Origin: Candidatus Didemnitutus mandela
GTDB taxonomy: Bacteria; Verrucomicrobiota; Verrucomicrobiia; Opitutales; Opitutaceae
Reading direction: 5' to 3'
Assembly: GCA_002591725.1 (NCBI GenBank)
Contig: NJAL01000003.1
Coordinates: 124,001 to 188,000 of the forward strand
Length of the DNA stretch: 64,000 bases
Shown: in pieces, positions 48,781 through 58,334 of the stretch
Numbering within the stretch: the stretch's first letter is position 1
Layout of the letters: the number at the start of each line of letters is the position of its first letter
The notes under the pieces: model-generated
Seen by the model: the letters and a program-made list of their open reading frames with translations, nothing else
Told to the model about the DNA's origin: nothing
The model's database searches: none
Translations under genes and position numbers: made by a program

Positions 48781-49797
48781 CTGTCCAATTGGAGAAAAGT
48801 TAAGCATCTATAGCGATTACCCGTCTCCAAGAGTTGCACATTGCCATTTACCATGGATCTGGATTGACGTGATTATGAAGTGGCAGAAGTGAGGCGCGTC
48901 ATTGCCCCCGCTTTTGGTTCAGATGTAGGGCGCGCCTTTAGTCTGAGGATTCTCTCATCTCGACAGTCGCAAGAAAGCCGGTGCTTGCTTTTTGTGTGTT
49001 TCGGCTTTGTTCAGAGCTATCGTTGGTTTGGAGGAATGCGATAGACAAGGTCGCCAACAGCATCTCGGTTGCAAGTTTGGCATCAGGATCGGAGGGGGTA
49101 GTCCGACAGTTTCCGCGAGCCCGGCCGACACAACTTGCGCGAACTAATCGTAGATGGCGTGCGCGGACCTTGAGGGTTTCGCTCTTTCAGACTGTCTTGA
49201 GACCGTCTTGACGAAGCCCTGGCTCCGGACCAGTGGGCCGAAGCAGGAGGCGGAGCGCTCCGAGCGGTGGAATCCCGTCCTGAGTCGCGCGGCCATAAGG
49301 GTTTCCTCAGGGGTTCGCGGCTTTCCTCTTCACGGATATGAAGAACATATCCCCCTTGGTTGGAAAAGTGGGTGAATACCGTTGTGCGTCCGACATCGGC
49401 GGCCAGTACTTAGTCAATTCGTCGAAGCCTTCGCTCGATAAAAGATAAAGACGAGCGTTGCGGCGTTGGAGATACCTACCGAGTTGGCGAGGCGCTTTCG
49501 GGAATGGCGACCAGATGCTATTTGACTTCCAACTTGAAAAAATATCGACATGGGGGTCCATGTTTGTGTTTGATCTTTCTAAGAGTAGGCCACTTGCTGG
49601 AGCTGGTGTCTGTGTGGATAAGGGAGCATCACTACACATCTATATCTGGACTCTGGATTGTGGAACCAGAAATGGGCGGACGACTGGAAGACAAACCGCA
49701 TAAAAATAATGCGGACTATTAGTATTAGATTTAGGTACGAAGCTTGCGAACGCGTGCAACCGGCAACTATCGGCCGCACCAAAAGAACCCCGGAACG
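48781..49797. other. Debris upstream of the MFS gene
   Basis: A minus-strand frame at 49307-49639 ends in TFPTKGDMFFISVKRKAANP and may be residual coding sequence. Nothing is assignable. The MFS promoter presumably lies at 49650-49790, where AT content rises (agtattagatttaggta), but no clear boxes are seen. Confidence 0.35.
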
Positions 49798-51012
49798 ATG
49801 AAAAGCCTCCATCCGAACCGGTCTCTGTTTATCGTTTTTTCTACCATTGCTCTCGATGCGGTAGGCATCGGCCTGGTTTTTCCGATTCTCCCGCGCTTAT
49901 TGGGAGAGGTGACGCACTATCCGAACATCGTTTTGACTGTTGGCGTGATGACGGCGCTTTACGCGGCGGTGCAATTTCTCTTCGCACCGGTGCTGGGCGC
50001 CTTGAGTGATATCTTCGGCCGGTGTCCTGTGCTGTTGGTTTCTCTCGCGGGTGCCGCGGTCGACTATGTCTTCATGGCCTGCGCGACGCAGCTTTGGATG
50101 TTGTTGCTCGGGCGCGCCGTGGCCGGCCTGACTAGCGCTAACGTTTCTGTGTCCACGGCTTATCTTACGGACATTTCACCAGGAGAAAAGCGCACGCGCC
50201 GATTCGGTTTTTCCAACGCGATGTTCGGTATAGGTTTCATTATCGGTCCGGTGCTTGGCGGGTTTCTCGGCGATTATTGGGTCCGGTTGCCATTCATCGC
50301 TGCGGCGGTCCTGAACGCCGGAAACCTCCTGCTGACCTGGTTTTTCCTGCCGGAGTCGCGGATGCCAGTGCCCGGGAGGATCGATTTCGCCACACTAAAC
50401 CCATTCCGGTCCTTATGCTGGACGTTTTCACTCAAGGGGCTTCTGCCGACCGTCTCCGTGTTTTTCATTCTCAGCGCTATCGGAGAGGCTTACGGAACCT
50501 GCTGGGCGTTGTGGGGAATCGATGCGTTTCGGTGGAACGGGTTTTGGGTCGGCCTTTCGCTGGGTACCTTTGGCGTGTTCCAGACTCTGGCGCAGGTTTT
50601 TCTTCCGGGCCCGATGGTCAGACGTTTTGGAGAGCGCTGGGCGGTCCTTGTTGGGATTGGCTGCGCTTGTTCCGCTTTGGTGGCCCTTGCCTTGGCGCGG
50701 CAAGGTTGGGTGGTATTTGCCGTCATGCCGCTCTTTGCCCTGGCGGGCATTGGCACTCCGGCATTTCAGGATTCGGCTACGCGGCAGGTGGGTCAGGACC
50801 GGCAGGGCCAGCTCCAGGGTGTGCTAACCTCTACATTGAGCCTGGCGTCCGTGGTCGGACCGCTCGTTTTCTCGACTTTCTATTTCGTCGTCCGGAATTC
50901 GTGGCCTGGAGCCATCTGGCTTTCTGTCTTGATGCTTTATGCGATCGCTGTGCCACTGGTTTTTCTCGGCACTCGTGCGGGTAAGGGCAGCATCGAAGTG
51001 GTGGTTAGTTAG
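49798..51012 (+). CDS. MFS drug-resistance-type exporter (TetA/TCR-like)
   Basis: A 404-aa, 12-helix major facilitator. The start is placed at MKSLHPNRSLFIV because family homology begins there; the upstream ATG at 49744 adds 18 unlikely residues. The N-terminal STIALDAVGIGLVFPILPRL matches the class B/TCR entrance helix. Motif A is GALSDIFGRCPVLL (usual form GxLSDRFGRRPVLL), with two altered residues. The drug:H+ antiporter motif C appears in helix 5 as GFIIGPVLGGFLGD. The frame is open over its whole length amid 20 kb of wreckage, so it is likely kept by selection. The substrate is unknown: tetracycline-like drugs, other xenobiotics or a self-made metabolite are all possible. The motif A changes may weaken it. 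Confidence 0.85.
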   Translation: MKSLHPNRSLFIVFSTIALDAVGIGLVFPILPRLLGEVTHYPNIVLTVGVMTALYAAVQFLFAPVLGALSDIFGRCPVLLVSLAGAAVDYVFMACATQLWMLLLGRAVAGLTSANVSVSTAYLTDISPGEKRTRRFGFSNAMFGIGFIIGPVLGGFLGDYWVRLPFIAAAVLNAGNLLLTWFFLPESRMPVPGRIDFATLNPFRSLCWTFSLKGLLPTVSVFFILSAIGEAYGTCWALWGIDAFRWNGFWVGLSLGTFGVFQTLAQVFLPGPMVRRFGERWAVLVGIGCACSALVALALARQGWVVFAVMPLFALAGIGTPAFQDSATRQVGQDRQGQLQGVLTSTLSLASVVGPLVFSTFYFVVRNSWPGAIWLSVLMLYAIAVPLVFLGTRAGKGSIEVVVS

Positions 51013-51164
51013 AACTGTGAGAGAATGTAGTTCTTGGGCTTTCTAGAGGCGAAGCGGAGCTTGATGTCTTTAGTATTCCTCCCTGTGCTATTGATAGGCA
51101 CATTTTTGGCATGGGATTCTTTAGATGCAGAATCGTGGTAGGTTTATTTTAGATTGGGTTTAAA
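51013..51164. other. Spacer between the MFS gene and the IS3 fossil
   Basis: No feature recognised; one end of the insertion sequence should lie here, but no terminal repeat is identifiable. Confidence 0.3.
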
Positions 51165-51800
51165 GTGATGGGGCCTTGGCTGGAGTGGAGCAGCTGGAGG
51201 CGGTTGTATAAGCCTTCGATGCACCTAGAAATTGCGCTGCGAGCTTCGTTTTGTCAGGCGAAGTGCTCTCCCCAAGACGGCTTCATGTTTAAAACTGCTT
51301 GAGAAAGGCTCCATGAAGACATTGTCGTAAAAGCCCCGGGGGGCTCATCGAGGCAATGAGGGCGCGCGCAGCCATGGTCTTTCTGTAAGCGCGGAAGAAA
51401 AACTCCCCACTTTAGTCGAAATGGACGACGAGCGACCCCAAAAACCAGTGCTGCTTTAGCGCTATGCGCGCAAGGCGGCGTAATCAGCGGTATTGGAGAT
51501 GCGTCCCCGCTCGCCCTGGACCGATCAAGCGGCCTGGAGTGTAAGTCAAAAACTGCGGCCAGATAAAAGATCTAGTTTTAGGAGTCTGATCACAGACGCG
51601 ACATCAATGATAAAATTTTATCTTATTTTCTGACAAGTGCTTTTGATTTCGAAATTGGATAAAACTGGATAAGCATGGCGGCTGTCCGTCCGTGTTTATA
51701 GGCTGACATTTCGAGCTCTGGCAAGCCACAGCTGTTTGAAGCGCATCAACCGAACGGTGGTGATTGCGGCCGGCTGCTTAAGCAGGCGCGCAACGCTCCT
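51165..51800 (-). mobile_element. Fossil IS3-family transposase (OrfB)
   Basis: The minus strand reads VRLMRFKQLWLARARNVSL, then TDSRHAYPVLSNFE (HTH_21-to-rve linker), then in other frames a VLDLYTRRLIGW-like piece. LVVHFD, a stop, and FFFRAYRKTMAARALIASMS correspond to the HSDxGxQYxSxxYRxxLxxxGLxxSMS core. FYDNVFMEPFSSSFKHEAVL (family CYDNAxxESFWxxLKxE) and ISRCIEGLYNRLQLLHSS follow. The order is exactly that of an IS3 OrfB with its DDE catalytic core. Several stops and frameshifts show it is inactive. No terminal inverted repeats could be located by eye. It is the only clear insertion-sequence trace in the window. Confidence 0.82.
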
Positions 51801-52142
51801 TGCAACACCTGCCGAAAATTGCAGCTGCCTCCAGGTTCCGGTCAATCAACCTAGTCCACCTTATTCTCACACTAAAAAGTAGCCGTGGCAGCTGCTGTCG
51901 CTTTCGTTCATTTAAGCTATCATCCTATCAAGACCTGATGCTTTCTGTTGAGTGCGCGATTGGTGTGAGGGGGGAGAGTGGATCTCGGAGGAACTTTGGG
52001 AGCCATGCGCTGATCATGAGGTAGCCAGACATAGAAAGGTTTGAAAATTAATTTTTTGGCCTGGATTTCTAGTCGGAATTCGAAAAACAAAATAGCCGGG
52101 CTGGAGGCGGCTGGCGTGGCTTTGTCTTGCTGATGAAACTAT
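51801..52142. other. Spacer between the IS3 fossil and the nrdA 3' end
   Basis: No gene recognised. It may contain the eroded orfA of the IS3 element, which would lie upstream of orfB on the minus strand, but no motif is readable. Confidence 0.3.
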
Positions 52143-55100
52143 TTATTGGCACGCTTCGCAGATTTCGTCGATGGAACAGGAGACTTTTTCCGATTCGGTG
52201 TGTTTTCCGGCGATGCCGCGGACTTCTTTTTTCACTGCGACGGTGGCTTTTTCGATGGCTGAAGCGCCGAGGGTTCGGAGATAGTAGGTGGTCTTGAGGC
52301 CGACTTTCCAGGCGTGGCGATACATGTGACTTAGAGTTTTTAAGTCTGGAGTCTTGAGCCACAGGTTCACCGACTGCGATTGGTCGATCCACTTCTGGCG
52401 GCGCGCAGCGGCGTCGATGATCCATTTGTGGTCGATATCGAAGGCTGTTAGATATTTTTCTTTCAGGTCAGCGGGGATGGATTCGATGTCCTTCAGGTCG
52501 CCGTCGAAGTATTTCAGGCTGTCGATCATCTCCTGGCTCCAGAGGCCGCGGACCTTCAGGTCCTTAACGAGGAAGGTGTTGATGACGACGGATTCACCCG
52601 AGAGGTTGGACTTGACGTAGAGGTTCTTGTAGTAGGGCTCGATGCAGGGCGACGTGTTTGTGATGTTCGAGATTGTCGCCGTGGGGGCGATGGCGAGGCA
52701 ATTGGAATTGCGCATGCCTTGCTTTGCGATCTTGGTGCGGAGGGGCTCCCAGTTCATCTTGCCGCTACGGGGAATGTCGATGGCGATGCCACGTTCCTGC
52801 TCGAGAATGTTGAGTGTGTCTTGGGGGAGGATACCGCGGTCCCACTTTGAGCCTTTATAGCTAGAGTAGGTGCCGCGCTCGGCGGCAAGGTCGGAGGATG
52901 TTTCGTACACGTAGTAGGCGATGGCTTCCATAAACTCGTCGTTGAATTCGACGGCTTCATTGGACGCGAAGGCGATACCCTTCAGGTAAAGGGCGTTGGC
53001 GAGGCCCATGACGCCTAGACCGATGGGACGGTGGCGCAGGTTGGAAAGTTTCGCGGCAGGCGTCGGGTAGAAGTTGATGTCAATGACGTTATCGAGGGCA
53101 CGGAGAGCGACGCTGATGGTGTCGCGTAGCTTCTCGTGGTCGATGGACCCATCGGGTTTTAGGTGGAAATCGAGGATAACCGAACCGAGGTTGCAGGCGG
53201 CGGTCTCATCTTTGGAGGTGTTTAGCGTGATCTCGGTGCAGAGATTGGAACTGTGGATGACGCCGACGTGATCCTGTGGAGAGCGGAGGTTGCAAGGGTC
53301 CTTGAAGGTGATCCAAGGGTGGCCGGTCTCGAAGAGCATCTGGAGCATTTTTTTCCAGAGTTCGAGGGCTTCGACCTTGTGGAAGGTGAGTTTTTCGGCT
53401 TCGGCGAGCTTTTCGTAGTGAGTGTAACGCTCCTCGAATTTCTTGCCATAGAGGCTATGAAGGTCGGGCGTCTCGTTTGAGCGGAAGAGGGTCCAGTGCT
53501 GGCGGGCCTCCATGCGCTTCATGAATAGATCGGGAATCCAGTTGGCCGTGTTCATGTCGTGGGTGCGGCGACGGTCGTCGCCGGTGTTGCGGCGGAGTTC
53601 GAAAAATTCGAAGATGTCGTTATGCCACGGCTCGAGGTAAGCGCAGCCGGAGCCGCGGCGTTTACCGCCCTGGTTGACCGCGACAAGCTGGTCGTTGTGG
53701 AGTTTGAGGAAGGGGATGACGCCTTGAGACTCGCCGTTGGTTCCGGCGATGTAGGCGCCAGTGCCGCGGACGGAGGTCCACGAGCCACCGAGACCGCCGG
53801 CCCACTTGGAGAGATAGGCATTGTCGGCGATACCGCGCTGAAAGATGCCCTCGATCGAGTCGTCGACGTAGTAAAGATAGCAGGAGCTCAGCTGCGAATG
53901 AGGCGTTCCGGAGTTGAAGAGTGTAGGCGTAGAGGAGCAAAAACGGTGGCTCTTGTAGAGTTCGTAGAGTTTGATGGCCCAACTTTCGCGATCGGATTTT
54001 TCATCGAGGAAGAGCCCGAGGGAAACGCGCATCCAGAAGAACTGAGGCGTCTCGAGGCGACGGGCGTGTTTATCGGTCTTGTCGATGACAAAGTAGCGAT
54101 CGTAGAGCGTTTGGACGCCGAGAAAGTCGAACTCGAGGTCGGCTGATGGGTCGATGGCGGAGGCGATGCGGACGAGGTCATATTCCTTGAGACGCGGGGT
54201 GAGGCGCTTGATGGCGATGCCTCGCTCGATGTATGCAATGAAGGCTTGTTGGTGGGCAAGCCTGAGGGCGCCGATGCCGTCATTTACGATATCCCAGCCG
54301 AGGGCTTCCTCGTAGATGTAGCTGAGCTGGATGCGGCCGGCAAACTTAGCGAAGTCGGCGTCCTTTTCGATGAGGGTTTTAGCGTTCAGGACGATCGTAT
54401 TGTTGAGGTCGCTCTGTGCGATGTTGTCGAAGGTGGAGCTGCGGAGCTCAGCTTCAATCTCGTTTGGGAGGAGACAGAGCTTCAGGCCGGTGGAGGCGAA
54501 CTCGATGCGCTTCTTGAGGTCGATGCCGTTCCAGAGGTATGTGGAGCCGTTGGCGCGCTGGACGACGATCATGGAGTTCTGGCCTTGTGGCGTCGGGAGC
54601 TGCTCGGTGGCATTATCGGCGAATGGGGTGGAAGTGCCGGCAATTTCCTGGGTGCGGACGAATTGGCGGGCTGCTCGGTAGAGGATGTAGCTTGCAGCGA
54701 CTTTGTAGTGGCCGGCCTTCATGATTTCCTCCTGTACCATATCGTGTATTTCCTCGATGTGGAAAAAGGCGGGCTTCATCGCGGAGGCGCGCTTGGTGAC
54801 AGCACGGGTGATAGGGGTGGCAGGCGAGGGAGTCTTTTTGAGGGAGAGAAAGGCCTTGCGAATGGCGATTTCGACTTTTTCGGAGTTCCAGGGGACGACT
54901 TGGCTATTGCGGCGGATGACCCGGGCGGTGACGGCGGCTTGCTGGCACGCGTGGAGCTTCTGAGCGCGCTTCAGAAGAAGGCTTTTGGCAACGTCGTGCG
55001 CGTTATTGTCGACGAGTGTCTTTTCGATTAGCACGTAGAGATCGTGAGGAGAGATCCGGATTGGGCCGCGCTCTAGTATGATTTGGGTGAGGTTGGCGGC

Positions 55101-55376
55101 GACTTTCCGCGTGACGTCCCCAACGAAGCGCTGGTTCTTTTCTGTGAAGATATCCTTTTCGCCTTTTGCGAGCATGAGGTTGGTTAGGGACTTGCCGACG
55201 GTGTCGGCGACTTCGGCCATAGCGAAGCGTTCGGGTCCGTGGGGGCAGAGGACCTCGGTTTCGGGAACGGCTATATCTTCTTTCAGGGTGTTGCGCCAAT
55301 TGTAGTTAGGCTTCTGATCTTGGGGCGTGGCGGAGAGTTTTTTGAGGGCGAGATCTTGCTGGACGGAATAACTCAT
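52143..55376 (-). CDS. nrdA: Ribonucleoside-diphosphate reductase large subunit, class I, with two ATP-cone domains
   Basis: Reduces ribonucleotides to deoxyribonucleotides with the NrdB radical subunit. The 1077-aa product is uninterrupted and longer than E. coli NrdA (761 aa) because of an N-terminal extension. That extension holds a degenerate ATP-cone (about 48-140) and a canonical one (RVIRRNSQVVPWNSEKVE, about 152-240), implying ATP/dATP activity control. The catalytic residues are in place: Cys499 in SQLSSCYLY, NLCTE (711-715, thiyl Cys713) and Cys728 in CNLGSV, with redox cysteines at the C-terminus (CSIDEICEACQ). It follows nrdB after 112 bases on the same strand. The long multi-cone architecture is like that of Chlamydia, consistent with the class Ic features of NrdB. 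Essential. Confidence 0.96.
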   Translation of the reverse strand: MSYSVQQDLALKKLSATPQDQKPNYNWRNTLKEDIAVPETEVLCPHGPERFAMAEVADTVGKSLTNLMLAKGEKDIFTEKNQRFVGDVTRKVAANLTQIILERGPIRISPHDLYVLIEKTLVDNNAHDVAKSLLLKRAQKLHACQQAAVTARVIRRNSQVVPWNSEKVEIAIRKAFLSLKKTPSPATPITRAVTKRASAMKPAFFHIEEIHDMVQEEIMKAGHYKVAASYILYRAARQFVRTQEIAGTSTPFADNATEQLPTPQGQNSMIVVQRANGSTYLWNGIDLKKRIEFASTGLKLCLLPNEIEAELRSSTFDNIAQSDLNNTIVLNAKTLIEKDADFAKFAGRIQLSYIYEEALGWDIVNDGIGALRLAHQQAFIAYIERGIAIKRLTPRLKEYDLVRIASAIDPSADLEFDFLGVQTLYDRYFVIDKTDKHARRLETPQFFWMRVSLGLFLDEKSDRESWAIKLYELYKSHRFCSSTPTLFNSGTPHSQLSSCYLYYVDDSIEGIFQRGIADNAYLSKWAGGLGGSWTSVRGTGAYIAGTNGESQGVIPFLKLHNDQLVAVNQGGKRRGSGCAYLEPWHNDIFEFFELRRNTGDDRRRTHDMNTANWIPDLFMKRMEARQHWTLFRSNETPDLHSLYGKKFEERYTHYEKLAEAEKLTFHKVEALELWKKMLQMLFETGHPWITFKDPCNLRSPQDHVGVIHSSNLCTEITLNTSKDETAACNLGSVILDFHLKPDGSIDHEKLRDTISVALRALDNVIDINFYPTPAAKLSNLRHRPIGLGVMGLANALYLKGIAFASNEAVEFNDEFMEAIAYYVYETSSDLAAERGTYSSYKGSKWDRGILPQDTLNILEQERGIAIDIPRSGKMNWEPLRTKIAKQGMRNSNCLAIAPTATISNITNTSPCIEPYYKNLYVKSNLSGESVVINTFLVKDLKVRGLWSQEMIDSLKYFDGDLKDIESIPADLKEKYLTAFDIDHKWIIDAAARRQKWIDQSQSVNLWLKTPDLKTLSHMYRHAWKVGLKTTYYLRTLGASAIEKATVAVKKEVRGIAGKHTESEKVSCSIDEICEACQ

Positions 55377-55488
55377 GTTCGTGTGGATGTGTAGATTAGT
55401 GGTTAACCGGAATGTAGGGAAAAAGGAAAGAAAGGGAGAAAATAGCTGGCGAGTCAGCTGGAAGAGGAGGCGACTAAGACGATCTGGG

Positions 55489-56574
55489 TTAGAGCTCGTC
55501 GTCGCTTACGACGTTCAAGGCCGAAGATTTTTGGTATTCTGTGACGCGGCCTTCGAAGAAATTCTGTTCCTTCTTTATATCCATCATCTCGGCAAGCCAA
55601 GGGAGGGGATTTTTTACGCCCGGGCTGAGCAGGGCGATTCCGCAATCCGCGAGGCGGCGATCGGCGATGTAGTCAATGTAGGTAAAAAATTCGTCGATCG
55701 CAAGGCCGACGGCGTTCACCGGCAGGCAGTCGCGGATGAATTCCTTCTCGAGATTGATGGCTTCCGCCATGGTCTGGCGGAGCTCCTCCTTGAATTTGGA
55801 GGTCCAGATTTCGTGGTTCTCCTCCACGAGGTCCATAAGGAGGTTGCGGAAAAGTTCGATATGGTTGGACTCGTCGCGCAGGGTGTAGCGGAACATCTGG
55901 CCGATACCTGGAAACTTGTTCTGACGGTAGAGGGAAAGCACCATCCCGAAGAGGCCGTAAAAATGGGTGCCTTCCATGCATTGGCCGAAAATGAAGATGT
56001 TTTTTGCAAGGAGCTGTTTGTTCGCGAGGATGGTCATGTCGAGCTCGTGGCGAAGGGCGCGAGAGGCTCGATTAACGAACTCGTTTTTTTTCTCGATGGA
56101 CTTGATGCCCTCGAACATCGCCTCACATTCGTGCGGGTTGATGCCGAGTGAAGAGATCATGTAGAGCAGCGAGTCAGCGTGGATGTTTTCCTCGTGGGCA
56201 TGGCGCCCGAGGACGAGCTTCAGCTCCGGGGCGGTGACGACCTCGCGGACAACGTGCTGAATGTTATCGCCGACTATGCCCTCAGCGGCAGAGAAATAGC
56301 CGATGCCCATGCGGATGATCCAGCGTTCCTGGTCGGTTACCGGCCTGGGGCAGCGCCACTGCTCGATGTCCTTTCCCATCGGGATATCCTCAGGCTCCCA
56401 GTGGTTGGCTTTCATTTTTTTGTAGAGGTCGTAGGCCCATTGATATTTGAGGGGGAGAATGTTGAAATAGGGGACTTGCCGGCCGTTGATGACCTGCTTG
56501 GCTGCGAATGCGGCTTCCGCCTTGGCTTCATCTAGGGTGAAGATCTTCGAGCCGATAGAGAAAAATTTTTGCAT
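55489..56574 (-). CDS. nrdB: Ribonucleotide reductase small subunit NrdB, class Ic-like (radical Tyr replaced by Leu)
   Basis: Generates the oxidant that starts catalysis in NrdA. The start is at MQKFFSIGSKIF (361 aa); the ORF-track ATG 21 codons upstream adds non-homologous residues. Metal ligands align with E. coli D84, E115, H118, E204, E238 and H241 as Glu98 (AAEGIVGDN), Glu129 and His132 (HEENIH), Glu201 (CMEGTHFY), Glu235 and His238 (DESNHIEL), with matching spacing. The first ligand is Glu rather than Asp, and the position of the radical Tyr122 (His132+4) is Leu136. Both traits characterise class Ic enzymes such as Chlamydia trachomatis NrdB, which uses Mn(IV)/Fe(III) instead of a tyrosyl radical. 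Upstream of nrdA on the same strand. No NrdR box was recognised upstream. Confidence 0.95.
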   Translation of the reverse strand: MQKFFSIGSKIFTLDEAKAEAAFAAKQVINGRQVPYFNILPLKYQWAYDLYKKMKANHWEPEDIPMGKDIEQWRCPRPVTDQERWIIRMGIGYFSAAEGIVGDNIQHVVREVVTAPELKLVLGRHAHEENIHADSLLYMISSLGINPHECEAMFEGIKSIEKKNEFVNRASRALRHELDMTILANKQLLAKNIFIFGQCMEGTHFYGLFGMVLSLYRQNKFPGIGQMFRYTLRDESNHIELFRNLLMDLVEENHEIWTSKFKEELRQTMAEAINLEKEFIRDCLPVNAVGLAIDEFFTYIDYIADRRLADCGIALLSPGVKNPLPWLAEMMDIKKEQNFFEGRVTEYQKSSALNVVSDDEL

Positions 56575-57722
56575 GACGAGACAAAGGTCGAAATTTTTGG
56601 ATATGTGCACTAATTTTCCGTGATCTTCCGATGACAAAAGGTGATAGCAAAAGTAACGTTTGCTGCAACTTCTTCATACATTGTTTACTACCACAGGATG
56701 TGGCTTCTAAGAGACCTCGCCACAAGTAATTGATATTAAAAAAGCTAAGTCAATTTTCTCCTATCTTTTTTATGGGCAAAGGTGAGTGATAAAATCGCTC
56801 CCCGCTCCCCGTCAGGACGAAATCTGATCCGTAGGCGGCGGCTAATTCAAAGAAAATGAAAGACAGTGGAACGAAACGAAAAATTCTAAAATAAAAACTG
56901 ATCGTTAAATTTTAGCTATTTCCGCGATAGCCCCAATCGGGGGAGGAGGAAGGCAGCTTCCCCTTACGGGGGAAAGCGGCCCGCTCTCATGAAGGTGTCC
57001 GTGGAATAACGGGAAAGTGCGGCTCGCTTAGAGCTTGAAGCGTTAACCCGTATCCACGGGTTAACGGTGTACTGAGGAAGATTTCAGCGTATTGTATTGT
57101 GTGGTGCTGATCGCTTCATAGGAGCTGATGTCCGTTGCGATAAGAAACATAAAGAAACATAATATCTTATCGAAGACGTTGAAAGCTTGGAAGAAGACTG
57201 AAGTGCTTACACCATTCACAATGGCATGATAACTTATAACTTTATAGCTTACGTGCAGGTTGTAGACGGTACAAGATGAAACCCATCACAGTTTGTATTG
57301 ATTATGTATTGATTAGCTTTATTGAAAGAGATTATAAGTTGCGCGCGAACTAGAGTCGTAGTTAGATCAATCATACTACCGTTCCTGCACTTTTGATCGA
57401 CAGGATTTTGGTAGGGCAGAAAGCCAGTCTACTAGCCACTTAGAATTAGAAAGAACTGCGGATCACTGCCTCTACACGGAGACCCGAGATATAAAGCAGA
57501 CCGGAGTAATCGGTACCACCCCCCCGTGCTCTCGTTGTAGCAATAAATAGCTGCCGTCGGTCGGTATATAGATCCTAGATCCCGTCGGGCGAAAGAGCCT
57601 TGAAGCGTCAATCTGAAGCCAGCCAAATGGCTTGTTCTTGCTTCCAAATTTTACGCCCTGGAAATTGTGCCGATGTTCTGATCGTTTGCAGATAGTAGAT
57701 TTAGATGTAGCTTGACGAGAAA
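56575..57722. other. AT-rich 1.1 kb upstream of nrdB
   Basis: Contains the nrdBA promoter by position, but no NrdR-type palindrome or clear -35/-10 pair was seen. An inverted repeat, cgataag/cttatcg (57138-57172), brackets a short direct repeat (aaacataa twice). The minus-strand ORF at 57432-57647 has no recognisable domain. Confidence 0.45.
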
Positions 57723-58115
57723 ATGCTTGAGTTGAAATCGCGCCAAATTAGCGTAGTAAGAACTGGTTTTTCTGTTGAACGTACTCCTGTACTACTCTTG
57801 TTTTTCAACCCAGGCTGGCTGCATCACAATACCACAGCCACAGAGTATCGTTTTGACTCTGGCTGCCCGAATCTTTACACGCATGACTATAAAGTGTGTT
57901 ACACTGCGCTCTGTTGTTTCCCTAAAATTAAAATGCCGGCACGCTATGTCGTCGGGGACCTGCTGGTATCGGTTTTGAAGGTTCAGGAACGCCGATGGAT
58001 TTTTACGCGTTGCGGGCCTATCTTGGCGGTAAGTGGTTCATCTACGAAGCGCGCATGAATATGCCGCACATTGGTTGGATTAAAATTGCCTGCGGACCCT
58101 AGGCCATGAACGGCG
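57723..58115 (+). pseudogene. Fossil transglutaminase-like domain protein (C-terminal half)
   Basis: The plus strand reads IKMPARYVVGDLLV (family: NIPARYVTGYL), then in a second frame DFYALRAYLGGKWFIYEARM, NMPHIGWIKIACG and AMNGAF. This matches the His and Asp parts of bacterial transglutaminase-like proteins (DFHAWFEVYLGGRWYxFDARxNxPRIGR...ARGRDAxDV). The expected catalytic His of FHAW reads Tyr here (FYAL). The Cys region upstream (GVCRDFAH) is not readable. At least one frameshift and the lost His make it inactive. Confidence 0.7.
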
Positions 58116-58334
58116 CGTTTTCCAAGGTTGGTCGCAGGTGCTGCACTAAAAAATTCAAGGTGTGGAACATATCAGGTCTGCTCTGGCACCGCAAACGTTC
58201 GCGACCCGATTGGTCTTTTCCAGCGCCTTGGCGGCACGGTGCAGGTGAAACTGCATAAAATGGCGTGCCTTCTGATCTGGAGATACATTTCCGAGAATGC
58301 GATGACTCTAGTTTGCTGCAGGCTGCACCGGTCA

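Noticed and set aside
54246-55031. 261-aa plus-strand ORF opposite nrdA
   Set aside because: Antisense shadow; nrdA has all conserved residues on the minus strand.
56575-56800. NrdR operator upstream of nrdB
   Set aside because: No pair of ACAC-rich NrdR palindromes could be found by eye.
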